Assembly: GCA_002317385.1 (NCBI GenBank)
Contig: DCJH01000067.1
Span: 16,730 to 80,729, forward strand
From: Prevotella sp. UBA1705
Lineage (GTDB): Bacteria; Bacteroidota; Bacteroidia; Bacteroidales; Bacteroidaceae
Length of the DNA stretch: 64,000 nt
Direction of reading: 5' to 3'
How positions within the stretch are numbered: the first letter of the stretch is position 1; every line of letters begins with the position of its first letter. The notes under the pieces are model-generated. The model saw only the letters and a list, made by a program, of their open reading frames with translations. It had not been told where the DNA came from and ran no database searches. Below are positions 23,643 to 32,723 of the stretch, one piece after another. The position numbers were made by a program, and so were the translations under genes.

Positions 23643-25640
23643 TTATTCTGTCTGAAGTTGCCTGTCTCGATTGTAAATTCCAGCCTTGCTGTAATCAAAA
23701 GGGATAAATCCTACCTTACGTGCTGCTGTCTCTGAAAGAAAATTAAAGTTTCCGTTCATGGGATCAATAAATAGTGGATTGGTCTCCACAGAGTTATAAT
23801 CTTGGAAAGTACGCCATGTATTGAAATCCTTATCTGCAAGGTCCAGTTTACCGTTTTCATTCCAATAAAGATTATAGTTCATCATGAACTTATTCTTCTC
23901 TATCCATGACAGGCTACCTGACAGAGTTCGCCCCGTGCTGTATAGAACAATGTTGTTTCTGAATGTGAAGGATAAACCGCTGTCGGTTCTTACCAAATGC
24001 AATTGATAGTCTCCGCCGTAGGCAAATATATTATTTGTAATAAGGTTGTCTCTACCATAGTTTTGCTGAAATGTGCAGGAGGAACAGTTATAAACAAGAT
24101 TATTCTTTATTACAAGATGACTGGAACCCTCGTCAGCATATATTCCGCATCCCCCATAATCAGCACATCGGATATTAAAAATGACATTGTTAGAGATGAC
24201 CGTTCCTGCAGACTCTCCCAAAGTGTAGATGCCTGCGAGGTCGGACAATACCCTTTGTCCTATATTATAGATACGATTGAAAGACACTTCGTTGTTTACA
24301 GCGACATTGTATTTATCATTATCGTTAAATCCCCATGTCCATCCAAGAGATATTCCTGTATAGTAGAGGTCGCTGATGTCATTATGGGTTATCTTGTTGT
24401 CTCGGGCATTGAGAACAAGAATTCCAACGCCGCTTGGTATGTGTTTCCCCAAATGCCTGATGATATTATTATCTATAATATTATTATTGGTGACGTTCAG
24501 ATCCTTACTCTTATTACCGGTTCCTATTTTAATGCCGCCAGCTCCCAGCTCCGTGAGTAGACATTGCTGGATTATACAGTTTTCGCATTGTTCTCCCAAA
24601 GTAATTCCATATCCTCCTGTGAGCGATACTTTACAATTGATGAACGAAAGGTCCTTAGCATAATTGGCCTCGATGGCCGATTCTATATGGGCTGCAGCCT
24701 GTTCAGGTCCTTCTCCTTCATCAGGTGTTAGATGTGATGTGCATTCAAAGCCGATATTTTGAAATGACAAGTTCGAAATCAGTGCGATTTTTTGTCCATC
24801 AATCTTGATTATCTGGTTGATCGTAGGGATAATTACGTCAAGGTTATTGATGTTTTCTCCAGCTTTGGGTATATAAAATAACGTTTCACTCTGTGCATTG
24901 AAATACCATTCCCCCTGTGTGTCAAGTGCAGTGGGAGAGTTGTAGATAACACATCTGGTTTTCTTTTGCACTTTGTTCCAGGGTTTCATAGGACATTTTA
25001 TAAACGAGACATGTGAACCCGAAATGGAGACAGGGCGCCAATTCATGACATCCCACTTTTCATATAGTTCAAATCGGGTGCTACGAAGTTGTGGGTTTGT
25101 AAGGCCTGTGAGTTTCTTGAGGTTGCTAAGCAGAAAGGCTGCTTTGTCATTATCAAAGCCTTGAACATATATATACCCTTGGTTAGGCGTTCTTGCCTGT
25201 TGGGCATAATGACCATTTACATACAGCTGTTCGAACTGTAAGTTATTTGCTTTAGCATGAGGTACCTGGGCCTGAAAAATATTATCCTTATACTTTTTCC
25301 ATCCAGAAATAGTAGTCCCACCGATAAGTCGTGACTTGTCCATGCCTTCGCCTATAACAATAATTGGGCGGGTATAAGGCTTTCGGATATCTATCGTCTT
25401 GGTGAGATAATAGTTGCCTTGTGCAAGGTGGATAGTAAGCGATCGGTTTGTATTGCGGTAGGCCTCATCACATATGAGAGCCTTCTGTAGGGTTGCAAAT
25501 GGTGAATCTATCGTTCCGGAGTTTGAGTCATTGCCAGAAATAGAGACATATAGGTGATCTTGTGACCAGACTATTTTTGGTATTGCTATAAAAGTTGCAA
25601 TCACCAGTAAGATTCTAAAATGAAATCTTCTGCTTTGCAT
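23643..25640 (-). CDS. Secreted right-handed parallel beta-helix protein
   Basis: 665 residues with an N-terminal signal (ending KIVWSQ). It begins with the DUF1565-like DHLYVSISGNDSNSGTIDSPFATLQKAL, then GGTTISGWKKYK. From about residue 300 to 590 runs a series of N-rich beta-helix turns (NNNIIDNNIIRHLG, NARDNKITHNDISDLYYTGISLGW, GTVISNNVIFNIRCADYGGCGIYADEG). Such folds are found in polysaccharide lyases, epimerases and hydrolases. The position inside the capsule cluster suggests it acts on the exported glycan. No catalytic residues can be assigned. It is 6 bp from the adjacent glycosyltransferase. Confidence 0.85.
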   Translation of the reverse strand: MQSRRFHFRILLVIATFIAIPKIVWSQDHLYVSISGNDSNSGTIDSPFATLQKALICDEAYRNTNRSLTIHLAQGNYYLTKTIDIRKPYTRPIIVIGEGMDKSRLIGGTTISGWKKYKDNIFQAQVPHAKANNLQFEQLYVNGHYAQQARTPNQGYIYVQGFDNDKAAFLLSNLKKLTGLTNPQLRSTRFELYEKWDVMNWRPVSISGSHVSFIKCPMKPWNKVQKKTRCVIYNSPTALDTQGEWYFNAQSETLFYIPKAGENINNLDVIIPTINQIIKIDGQKIALISNLSFQNIGFECTSHLTPDEGEGPEQAAAHIESAIEANYAKDLSFINCKVSLTGGYGITLGEQCENCIIQQCLLTELGAGGIKIGTGNKSKDLNVTNNNIIDNNIIRHLGKHIPSGVGILVLNARDNKITHNDISDLYYTGISLGWTWGFNDNDKYNVAVNNEVSFNRIYNIGQRVLSDLAGIYTLGESAGTVISNNVIFNIRCADYGGCGIYADEGSSHLVIKNNLVYNCSSCTFQQNYGRDNLITNNIFAYGGDYQLHLVRTDSGLSFTFRNNIVLYSTGRTLSGSLSWIEKNKFMMNYNLYWNENGKLDLADKDFNTWRTFQDYNSVETNPLFIDPMNGNFNFLSETAARKVGFIPFDYSKAGIYNRDRQLQTE

Positions 25641-25645
25641 GTATT

Positions 25646-26434
25646 CTATTTTATGATACCATACCTTATCCTTTGGGCAAGGTTGCTTTGGAGGAAGTTT
25701 AGCCTCTTCTTAATTTTCTGTGTTATATTGATAAATGAATAGAAGATGAGTCCCTGAAACCTATTACCACCATTCTTGACTACAATATTAATATAGTCTT
25801 TCTTTTTCTTGGAAATATCTATAGATGTGAGTCCTCCAGATACGAATACGGCCATGTCAAAGTTTATGCGGTGGAACTTTGCGCCAAGACGATTGGCTCG
25901 CATAAGAAACTCTAAATCCATGGGCCATCGTATATCCTCATCGTAAGTTCCTAATTTCCTATATGCTTCTTTGGTTACAAACATCCCTTGGTGTGCAACA
26001 TGGCAAAAAAAAGGCATTTTTGGAAAATGGACAGAGGGTATCTCACGGCACTCAAAACCAGTCTTAGAGTCGTGCATGATAATATTTCCCTGATATATAT
26101 CCGATATACCATCATACTCATCGGCAATCTTTTGCAGTGCCCCAGGTAAAAGATAGTCATCAGAATTGATGATGCCAATAACATCTCCAGTTGCCTTTTC
26201 AATTCCTTTGTTGAAGGCTTCACTGATGCCGTGATCCTTTTCAGATATTACAACGTCAATCTTGTTTTTGTATTTATTTATAATGTCAAGAGTGTTATCT
26301 GTTGACAATCCGTCAATAATGATATATTCCAGGTTACTGTATCCTTGGTCAATGACGCTCTGTATAGTTCGCTCAATGGTTTTCTCACTATTGAACGAAG
26401 GAGTAATCATGCTAATCTTGATATCTTGCTTCAT
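25646..26434 (-). CDS. Family 2 glycosyltransferase
   Basis: 262 residues. The GT-A start KISMITPSFNSEKTIERTIQSVIDQGYSNLEYIIIDG is classical, with the metal-binding motif NSDDYLLPGAL (the DxD position as SDD) near residue 95. A lone C-terminal hydrophobic/basic segment may associate with the membrane. It adds one sugar to the lipid-linked repeat unit; donor and acceptor unknown. The gene is 4 bp from the previous glycosyltransferase. Confidence 0.92.
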   Translation of the reverse strand: MKQDIKISMITPSFNSEKTIERTIQSVIDQGYSNLEYIIIDGLSTDNTLDIINKYKNKIDVVISEKDHGISEAFNKGIEKATGDVIGIINSDDYLLPGALQKIADEYDGISDIYQGNIIMHDSKTGFECREIPSVHFPKMPFFCHVAHQGMFVTKEAYRKLGTYDEDIRWPMDLEFLMRANRLGAKFHRINFDMAVFVSGGLTSIDISKKKKDYINIVVKNGGNRFQGLIFYSFINITQKIKKRLNFLQSNLAQRIRYGIIK

Positions 26435-26438
26435 GATA

Positions 26439-27335
26439 TTAATAGATATTGAGTAACACAGCTAACTGGAAAAGTCGATAAGTGCGCATGTCTGCGCACT
26501 TGAATCGCTTGTCAGCAATTAGTTTGATTTTGTTGCCAAGACCTTTTTTGCCATTAATAAACTCATTGAGAAGGAGCTTGTTTTCAGTTGTCATTATATC
26601 ATAGAAACCCTTTCGGAGTTCTTCGGCTCTACGAAATCTGGAGTGCTCCAAATGGGAGAGTCTGTCAAATCTACGTTTCCATTGATGTAGTTCTCCCTGC
26701 CCTTGTCCTATGGTGTTATTCCCATGTTGGCGGTAGAGGATATATGATGTTTTGTCAAACACAATCTTTGCACCGACAGCAAGGGCTATGCAGTAAATCC
26801 AAACATCGTGCATGGGAATATAGTTCGGTTTGTAGCGATTTACTATATCACGAAGGTGCTTGTTAAAAACCATTGTACATCCAGGGATAAATTCATATAC
26901 CAATGATTCTCCAAATGTAAGATATGGATTGATGTCAGAACCTGCAATGGGATTTAAATCAGCGTCGGTTAGCTGTGTACGAGTGAAATAAAGTGCAGGG
27001 ATGTCTTCGTATTGCTCAAGAGCAGTGACACCAGCTGACAGTTTCTCAGGCTTCCAATAGTCATCTTGGTCTGCAAACGCATAATAATCTGCAGCAGAGG
27101 AATCTTGTAGAAGCTGCATAAAACTGAGTGCTGGTCTCAAGTTCTCGCCTTGGTAATATCGCAATTGATGCTTATACTGATAGCTATTAAGAATCTGCAA
27201 TGTATTATCTTTCGAGCCATCATCACGTACAAGCAAATCAACATCAACATTGGTCTGTGCCAAAATAGAGTCGATTAACTCTGAGATATACTGTTGACCA
27301 TTATATGAGGAGAGCAGAACGTTTATTTTGCTCAT
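26439..27335 (-). CDS. Family 2 glycosyltransferase, rhamnosyltransferase-like
   Basis: 298 residues. It begins KINVLLSSYNGQQYISELIDSILAQ with VDLLVRDDGSKDNTL, and has the metal motif YYAFADQDDYWKPEKL near residue 90. The FADQDD form is common in RgpB/WfgG-type rhamnosyltransferases, but the sugar cannot be assigned from this. A later PMHDVW..CIALAVGAKI segment contains the usual catalytic-base region. The start overlaps the stop of the GT4 gene by 4 bp. Confidence 0.92.
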   Translation of the reverse strand: MSKINVLLSSYNGQQYISELIDSILAQTNVDVDLLVRDDGSKDNTLQILNSYQYKHQLRYYQGENLRPALSFMQLLQDSSAADYYAFADQDDYWKPEKLSAGVTALEQYEDIPALYFTRTQLTDADLNPIAGSDINPYLTFGESLVYEFIPGCTMVFNKHLRDIVNRYKPNYIPMHDVWIYCIALAVGAKIVFDKTSYILYRQHGNNTIGQGQGELHQWKRRFDRLSHLEHSRFRRAEELRKGFYDIMTTENKLLLNEFINGKKGLGNKIKLIADKRFKCADMRTYRLFQLAVLLNIY

Positions 27336-28462
27336 GATTCCAAATCCTTAAATATTGTACGAGCGATATTCGCAGCCTTGACATCAGTGAATTTATCCAG
27401 AATGCGTGAGCGAGCGGCCTCCTGGTAATTTCTAAGGAGGATAGGATCCGAAAGAATCTTGTCTATGGCTGCAGCATATGACTTTACATCGTCTAATGCT
27501 ACTTCTTCGCCTGTAATCCCTTTCAGGTTAACCCAGTTTACTCCTGAGCCTTCAAGGTGGAATGTAACAGGAACGCATCCACAATACATCGCTTCTGCCA
27601 ATGCTACACCAAAAGCTTCTTGTTTTGTGATGGAAGCAAACCCGAAGATATCTGCTGCATGATAATAACAACGTAGGTTGTCATGATCTAATTTCCCTAA
27701 GAATTTTATTCGCTCATTGCCTTTAGCAAGGTTCATCAATCTTTGAGTTTCAGGACCGCGTCCAGCTATAAGTATACGTACATCACTTCTGATATACTGC
27801 TCAGATTTTATCAGTCGGTCAATGCCCTTATATGGGATATGCCTACCTACGAAAAGAATCAGTTTGCGTTGATTACCATATTCTTCTTTAATCTTTGCTA
27901 TACGTGCCTTGTCTTCCACCTTGAGATCAAAGTCTGCTGTTATGATGCCATTTTGCAGTACTTTGGTCTTGTCACGATATTTGTAGATAGGGCTTGACGG
28001 ATCAATATAATTCGGACTGGTGGCCAATATGAGATCTGATGTCTTCAGCGCTTCATTTTCAATTGGCTTTATGATTTTATATAACCATCCCTTGGTAAGT
28101 ATGTCTGAGTGCCATAGTAGTACTTTCTTGCATGATTTAGGCAAAGTTCTCAGCGCAATGGGGTAAACATAAGGATTAGGGCAATGTATGATGGTTATGT
28201 CAGGATTGTAATCTTTTATAATCTTCTTCAAAACTTTCCAATATTCCAAGCAGATGTCTTGGCTTGAAATCCTGAATATGGGAGCTATGCGATAGACTAT
28301 TGTACCATTTACATCATCTATACTGGATTTTCCATTTGTGGCATAACATACAACAACATTAGTATAGTCATAGAGATTGTCTACCAAACTCTTGGCGACA
28401 GTTTCAATGCCCCCTTCATCTGGATAGTAATATTTTGATATGTGAAGAATAGTTTTTCCCAT
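27332..28462 (-). CDS. Family 4 glycosyltransferase
   Basis: 376 residues from the ATG at 28462; an upstream in-frame TTG at 28483 would overlap the Wzy gene. MGKTILHISKYYYPDEGGIETVAKSLVDNL is the GT4 N-terminus. ILFVGRHIPYKGIDRLIKS and the FGFASITKQEAFGVALAEAMYCGCVPV region (the EX7E signature E-A-F-G-V-A-L-A-E) bind the nucleotide sugar. A retaining sugar transferase of the capsule repeat unit. The gap to the Wzy stop is 10 bp. Confidence 0.93.
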   Translation of the reverse strand: MGKTILHISKYYYPDEGGIETVAKSLVDNLYDYTNVVVCYATNGKSSIDDVNGTIVYRIAPIFRISSQDICLEYWKVLKKIIKDYNPDITIIHCPNPYVYPIALRTLPKSCKKVLLWHSDILTKGWLYKIIKPIENEALKTSDLILATSPNYIDPSSPIYKYRDKTKVLQNGIITADFDLKVEDKARIAKIKEEYGNQRKLILFVGRHIPYKGIDRLIKSEQYIRSDVRILIAGRGPETQRLMNLAKGNERIKFLGKLDHDNLRCYYHAADIFGFASITKQEAFGVALAEAMYCGCVPVTFHLEGSGVNWVNLKGITGEEVALDDVKSYAAAIDKILSDPILLRNYQEAARSRILDKFTDVKAANIARTIFKDLES

Positions 28463-28472
28463 AGATAAACTC

Positions 28473-29711
28473 TTATTGTTCAAACGTTGTTTCTTCTTGT
28501 TTAGTATGGCTCCCTGTTTTATTTTTTTGAAGTTGAAATATTATCTTGGGCATACACAGCAAACATACAAATATCATAAACTGCATTGTGAGCACAATAT
28601 TCTGTATGAAGTCTTCATTGTAAAATTGTATAATAAGAATCTTAGCAATATATGCATAGATACACCGGCTTGTCATACTTCCTTTTCTAAAGCTATGATA
28701 GACCCACGCAGATAGTGTCCCGTATAAAAACGCGAAGAAGGCTACTCCACGGATACCAAAATCTCTGTAGAATGGTTCGAACACGGTATAAACATTAGTT
28801 GGTAGTGGTACCCATACGAAATCCTGCAAGCGTGAGTTCACTTCATAGTTAAATCCAAATCGATTGAGAAATAGGTATATAGTCTGGAACGTATGTGAAC
28901 CAAACTGTAATGATAAATCCTCAGAGATCCGCTCAAATGCCACGGCAGGAGAAAGCAGGTATATGGCGAAGAAATCGATGAACGTCATTCCGTCGCTATC
29001 TTCACTGGAAGTAAGAAGCACATTGATGACAAAGAATAATAGTAATAGGATGAAGAATACGATAGCAATAGATTTCGCGCTAATGGTTTTCTTCTCGTAA
29101 AGTACAAAGATCGTCGCTATAACGAGAAAGAAGATACCACTCTTCTCCATTATGGCAAATTGTCCAATGAGATTAGTCACGACAATTGTAGCAAGTTGCC
29201 ATTTGGGTATTTTGGGGTAGGCCCATAAGCCGACAACGAATATTACTTGATTGACAATGTATGAATATCTGAGGAATCCATAGTCTTGATCTCCGAAGAT
29301 TGCAAGTAATCGCAGGTTATAGAATATATCATTTAAATCGAACTGAGAGACCACCTTAAATATCTGCATAAAGAATAGCGGTGTTGTCACGATAGCAAAT
29401 ACATACAGCAAGTTATAGAAGTTGATATGTATCTCCTTGAGCTCTATACATTTTTCCTCAGGTTTAATATTCTCAGGAAGGGAGTAATATGTCACTAATC
29501 CAGAGAAGACAAATATAGGCACCCACACACACAGACAACTGTAGAACTTTGTTCCTAAAGGATACAGAAGGTCTGCTTCAAACTGAAACATAAACAGAAT
29601 GGCAAACCACACCGCGCATGTGATAAACCATGGGGAGAAATAGTCGCCAATCTTGAATATTTTAAAGGAGACTAAAGCACATCCTAAGGTGATGAGTATT
29701 ATTATGTCCAT
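28473..29711 (-). CDS. wzy: Polysaccharide repeat-unit polymerase (Wzy-like)
   Basis: 412 residues from the ATG at 29711, which shares one base with the stop of the upstream Wzz gene (TAATG). A longer in-frame start at 29759 would need a 49-bp overlap. The protein has about ten to twelve hydrophobic helices, a large polar loop near residues 260-330 (SEDSDGMTFIDFF ... NYEVNSRLQDFVW) and a basic tail. Wzy sequences are poorly conserved; the call rests on topology and on lying between Wzx/Wzz and glycosyltransferase genes. It links undecaprenyl-bound repeat units in the outer leaflet of the inner membrane. Confidence 0.85.
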   Translation of the reverse strand: MDIIILITLGCALVSFKIFKIGDYFSPWFITCAVWFAILFMFQFEADLLYPLGTKFYSCLCVWVPIFVFSGLVTYYSLPENIKPEEKCIELKEIHINFYNLLYVFAIVTTPLFFMQIFKVVSQFDLNDIFYNLRLLAIFGDQDYGFLRYSYIVNQVIFVVGLWAYPKIPKWQLATIVVTNLIGQFAIMEKSGIFFLVIATIFVLYEKKTISAKSIAIVFFILLLLFFVINVLLTSSEDSDGMTFIDFFAIYLLSPAVAFERISEDLSLQFGSHTFQTIYLFLNRFGFNYEVNSRLQDFVWVPLPTNVYTVFEPFYRDFGIRGVAFFAFLYGTLSAWVYHSFRKGSMTSRCIYAYIAKILIIQFYNEDFIQNIVLTMQFMIFVCLLCMPKIIFQLQKNKTGSHTKQEETTFEQ

Positions 29712-30664
29712 TAGTTTCTCGCTGATTCTTTTATTTTTCTTCTGATCAAAATTCCCCAAGTGGTTATAATTCCATTTATGATCATCAATGCGGATAAGTA
29801 TCCTCCTATGTTGGGCGCAGAAGGTTTAAGGGGTACAGATGCACTTTTTACGATACTGAAAGAGCGAATGTTCTGCATCGCCATAGCTTCTGCTCTGGCA
29901 TATTTCATTGCTGCATCTTGAAGTAGCTTGAAAGCGTTATCTCTTTCTTTTTGTAGGCTATCGATTTTGGATTGCCCGGAAGGCTCTGCAACATCCTGAT
30001 GATTATCTACATACAAGCTGTATTTTGTCTGGATGGCTGCGTAGTTCTTTCTGCAGGAAGCGTATTCTCTTCTTTCGTCTGTTAATGCAGTCTTCGCCAG
30101 TTTCTTGCGATACTTAGTCATTCTAAATAGAAGATGGCTTGCCACTGAGTCTGCCATTACTGCTGCCACGTATGGATTCTCATCTGTAACTTGAATAGTG
30201 GCCGTAGCGTAACGTGAAAAGACCTGGTACTTTATTTTGTCGTGTATGGTAGCTATGATTTCTTCTCTTTTTTTGCCCTTCTCTTTCTTTGCAATGTGGG
30301 AGTAATAATCGGTTTTATTCCCAGGTATTGCAACGTGCGACACTTCTTCCCAAAAGTCATAGGAATCTATGTACTGAGAATAAACCAATATATCGTTCAT
30401 GTCAACTTCTGCCTTAGAGAGAGGATTGCTGTTGTTGAGCCATCCTTCCCAAGTCTTGAGTCCTATGAGGATGCCATTCTCTTTTTTTTCATCAGCTATA
30501 CTGACCTGTGCGCTATAGCTCGCAGGAATGCTATATAGAATGATTAGCGTAATACACAATGTAATTGCGCTTGTAAGGCAATACACACGCCAATGCTTTC
30601 TACATTCTTCCCCTGCATTCCAGAGAGGCTTGTTAGTTGTATGTGGTTCCAATTTATGGATCAT
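29711..30664 (-). CDS. Wzz-like chain-length protein, second copy
   Basis: 317 residues. A first membrane helix (about 29-47, VYCLTSAITLCITLIILYSIP) and a last one (about 283-305) flank a large periplasmic helical domain with VTDENPYVAAVMADSVASHLLFRMTKYRK and a coiled region around 200-260. This is the Wzz/PCP topology without the cytoplasmic kinase. It carries SVPLKPSAPNIGG before the last helix, the usual Pro-rich Wzz segment. It overlaps the GT2 start region by 4 bp and touches wzy. It is shorter than the Wzz at 32720 and differs in sequence, so the cluster has two length regulators. Confidence 0.85.
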   Translation of the reverse strand: MIHKLEPHTTNKPLWNAGEECRKHWRVYCLTSAITLCITLIILYSIPASYSAQVSIADEKKENGILIGLKTWEGWLNNSNPLSKAEVDMNDILVYSQYIDSYDFWEEVSHVAIPGNKTDYYSHIAKKEKGKKREEIIATIHDKIKYQVFSRYATATIQVTDENPYVAAVMADSVASHLLFRMTKYRKKLAKTALTDERREYASCRKNYAAIQTKYSLYVDNHQDVAEPSGQSKIDSLQKERDNAFKLLQDAAMKYARAEAMAMQNIRSFSIVKSASVPLKPSAPNIGGYLSALMIINGIITTWGILIRRKIKESARN

Positions 30665-31395
30665 CTTATTTTCAAAGCCTTTAACACTCTCAGTTTTATA
30701 TATTTAAGCGCACCTGTAATTATGTGTTCTATTCCAAATCCAATTCGCATGCCAAGCGCTTCTTCCGCAATCCACATTCCTTTTCTTGATATGCCGCCCG
30801 TATCATTGATACTGATGAGGGTTGGAATTTTATAGAAGAGTTCCTCGGGTACAGAAAGGAAGAACAGCAGGTCTGACACAATGTATGGATGCGTCTGAAG
30901 ATAGTAGCCATACTTTTCGTGTAGTGATTTCTTATAGATTGATGCCTGATGGAAGACAATTCCTTTGTGCCTATCCACATGGTTGATAACAGTCTTCCCA
31001 TTCTGGGTTATGTCATAATAGTCAGAATACAGGAATGATACGTCTGATGGAAAATCTAAATTGAATACATTGCTAAGAACATGCTCGTGACTAAAGATGT
31101 CGCCAGCATTGAGCATAATGATCCATTCCTTGCTTGCGAGTCTGACACCTTTATTCATTGCATCGTATATGCCGTTGTCGGGCTCACAGATGGTTACGTC
31201 AATAACATCCTTATACTGTTCAAGAACTTCTTTTGTGCCATCCGTACTATTCCCGTCAATGACTATAAATTCTTTCAGTTGGTAGTCTTGTGAGGCTACG
31301 TTTTTGATGGTTTTTATCAAACCATCTTTGTTATTGTATGTGACCGTTATGATGGAAATGCCCTTTTCCATATCCCGTTTATCTATTGTTTCCAT
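30661..31395 (-). CDS. Family 2 glycosyltransferase, WcaA/colanic-acid type
   Basis: 244 residues. ISIITVTYNNKDGLIKTIKNVASQDYQLKEFIVIDGNSTDGTKEVL is the GT-A nucleotide site; DNGIYDAMNKGVRLA and IMLNAGDIFS (the DxD position as NAGD) follow. The start at 31395 overlaps the flippase gene by 13 bp; the ATG at 31371 (MEKGISII) is an equally good choice without overlap. It belongs to the group of short GT2 enzymes seen in exopolysaccharide loci. Confidence 0.9.
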   Translation of the reverse strand: METIDKRDMEKGISIITVTYNNKDGLIKTIKNVASQDYQLKEFIVIDGNSTDGTKEVLEQYKDVIDVTICEPDNGIYDAMNKGVRLASKEWIIMLNAGDIFSHEHVLSNVFNLDFPSDVSFLYSDYYDITQNGKTVINHVDRHKGIVFHQASIYKKSLHEKYGYYLQTHPYIVSDLLFFLSVPEELFYKIPTLISINDTGGISRKGMWIAEEALGMRIGFGIEHIITGALKYIKLRVLKALKIR

Positions 31396-32723
31396 ATGCC
31401 CTTTGCCGTACCATTTATGATTTTATAGAATTGCAAGACATCAAACGCAATGCAAGGAATGTTCACAGCGCTCATCAGAATTAATACACTCGCAATGTTA
31501 TGCGTGTTTTTTACCGCTGTTATCGACAATATGATAAACAGAAACATCGACAAAAGCGAAGTAATCAGTTGAATTTTCAGCGCGCCAATTCCATTAAGGA
31601 AAAAGCTATAATTCATAATAATGATGTAAGTAACCGTATATAGACCCATTAAGATGGTAATGAGCCAAGGTACTGTGACCATGTGCCCAATCCAAATCTT
31701 ATAGATAAAAGGAGAAACGATTACCATAAGCATGATGGCAATGATGGCCAGATACAGAATCTTATTTGTTCTCTTCATAGCAAGTCTTATCCATTCTATA
31801 TCGCCGCGTGTATAGGCATCTGTCGTAGCGCTCCAATATGGCGTTGTGATGATGGAGAAGGCAAGCATCATAATACTGAAATATCTATATGCAATCTGAT
31901 AAGGGGTTACCATCGAAGGCATGAAATATTTCGAAATAATGAAATTCACAGACAGCATAATAATTGCCCCACAGATTTGAAGAACAAAGAACTTGATACC
32001 GATAGAAAGCATTTCCTTCACTAAGTCCCAGTGAAAAGAAAAGAATGAGGGGCGCATATCCTTATATTTATAAAAGAAAGTATATGGATAGGCAAGTAGA
32101 TATACGATAAGGGGTGAGCCGGTGTTGACAAGCACAATATCCATGAGGGAATGGCTACCTGTTTTGTAAAGATAGTAAGTTCCCACCAATGTAAGGGTAT
32201 GACCAGAGGTGGTCAGCAAGATACTCAACGCAGGTAGCTGCATGCCTTGGTAGAAGTTTCCGATGAATTTGAATATAAACGTTGAGCATACCAGTACTAA
32301 TGCTACACATATTATCGTATTCAGCCCTGTCACTACATGTTTGGGATCCATGAAAGAGTACACGTCTATGACATGTACAGTCCCTGTTAATGCCGTTACT
32401 GTTGGAATAATGATAAGTATCAGCATGAAAAATGTAGACGATACAACCTCACGTGCTTTCTTGGTTTCATTATTGGCCATGTACATGGCAAGTTTGTTCC
32501 TTAGTCCGTTGCCAAGGCCAATGTCCATGCTGTCAATCCATATAAGCGCTCCACTGATAGTCAGCCACACTCCATTCTCATATGCTCCAAGACAGTGAAG
32601 GGTGAGTGGTACCAAGAGTATAAATATAGCACCAGACCATCCCTTAAACAGGAAGGAGTATAATACATTCTTTTTTATAAGGGCAGAACGTGGGTCTACT
32701 TTGGAGGCTTTACCTATGTTCAT
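31383..32723 (-). CDS. wzx: Repeat-unit flippase (Wzx-like)
   Basis: 446 residues with twelve predicted membrane helices. The N-terminus has the flippase pattern NVLYSFLFKGWSGAIFILLVPLTLHCLGAYENGVWLTISGALIWI, followed by DIGLGNGLRNKLA as in many Bacteroidetes polysaccharide flippases of the MOP superfamily. It moves lipid-linked repeat units across the inner membrane. The start overlaps the first Wzz stop by 4 bp. Confidence 0.92.
   Translation of the reverse strand: MNIGKASKVDPRSALIKKNVLYSFLFKGWSGAIFILLVPLTLHCLGAYENGVWLTISGALIWIDSMDIGLGNGLRNKLAMYMANNETKKAREVVSSTFFMLILIIIPTVTALTGTVHVIDVYSFMDPKHVVTGLNTIICVALVLVCSTFIFKFIGNFYQGMQLPALSILLTTSGHTLTLVGTYYLYKTGSHSLMDIVLVNTGSPLIVYLLAYPYTFFYKYKDMRPSFFSFHWDLVKEMLSIGIKFFVLQICGAIIMLSVNFIISKYFMPSMVTPYQIAYRYFSIMMLAFSIITTPYWSATTDAYTRGDIEWIRLAMKRTNKILYLAIIAIMLMVIVSPFIYKIWIGHMVTVPWLITILMGLYTVTYIIIMNYSFFLNGIGALKIQLITSLLSMFLFIILSITAVKNTHNIASVLILMSAVNIPCIAFDVLQFYKIINGTAKGIWKQ

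Noticed and set aside
29711..29759. 49-bp overlap of wzy with the upstream Wzz gene
   Set aside because: An ATG at 29711 joined to the Wzz stop as TAATG gives a better start and removes the overlap.
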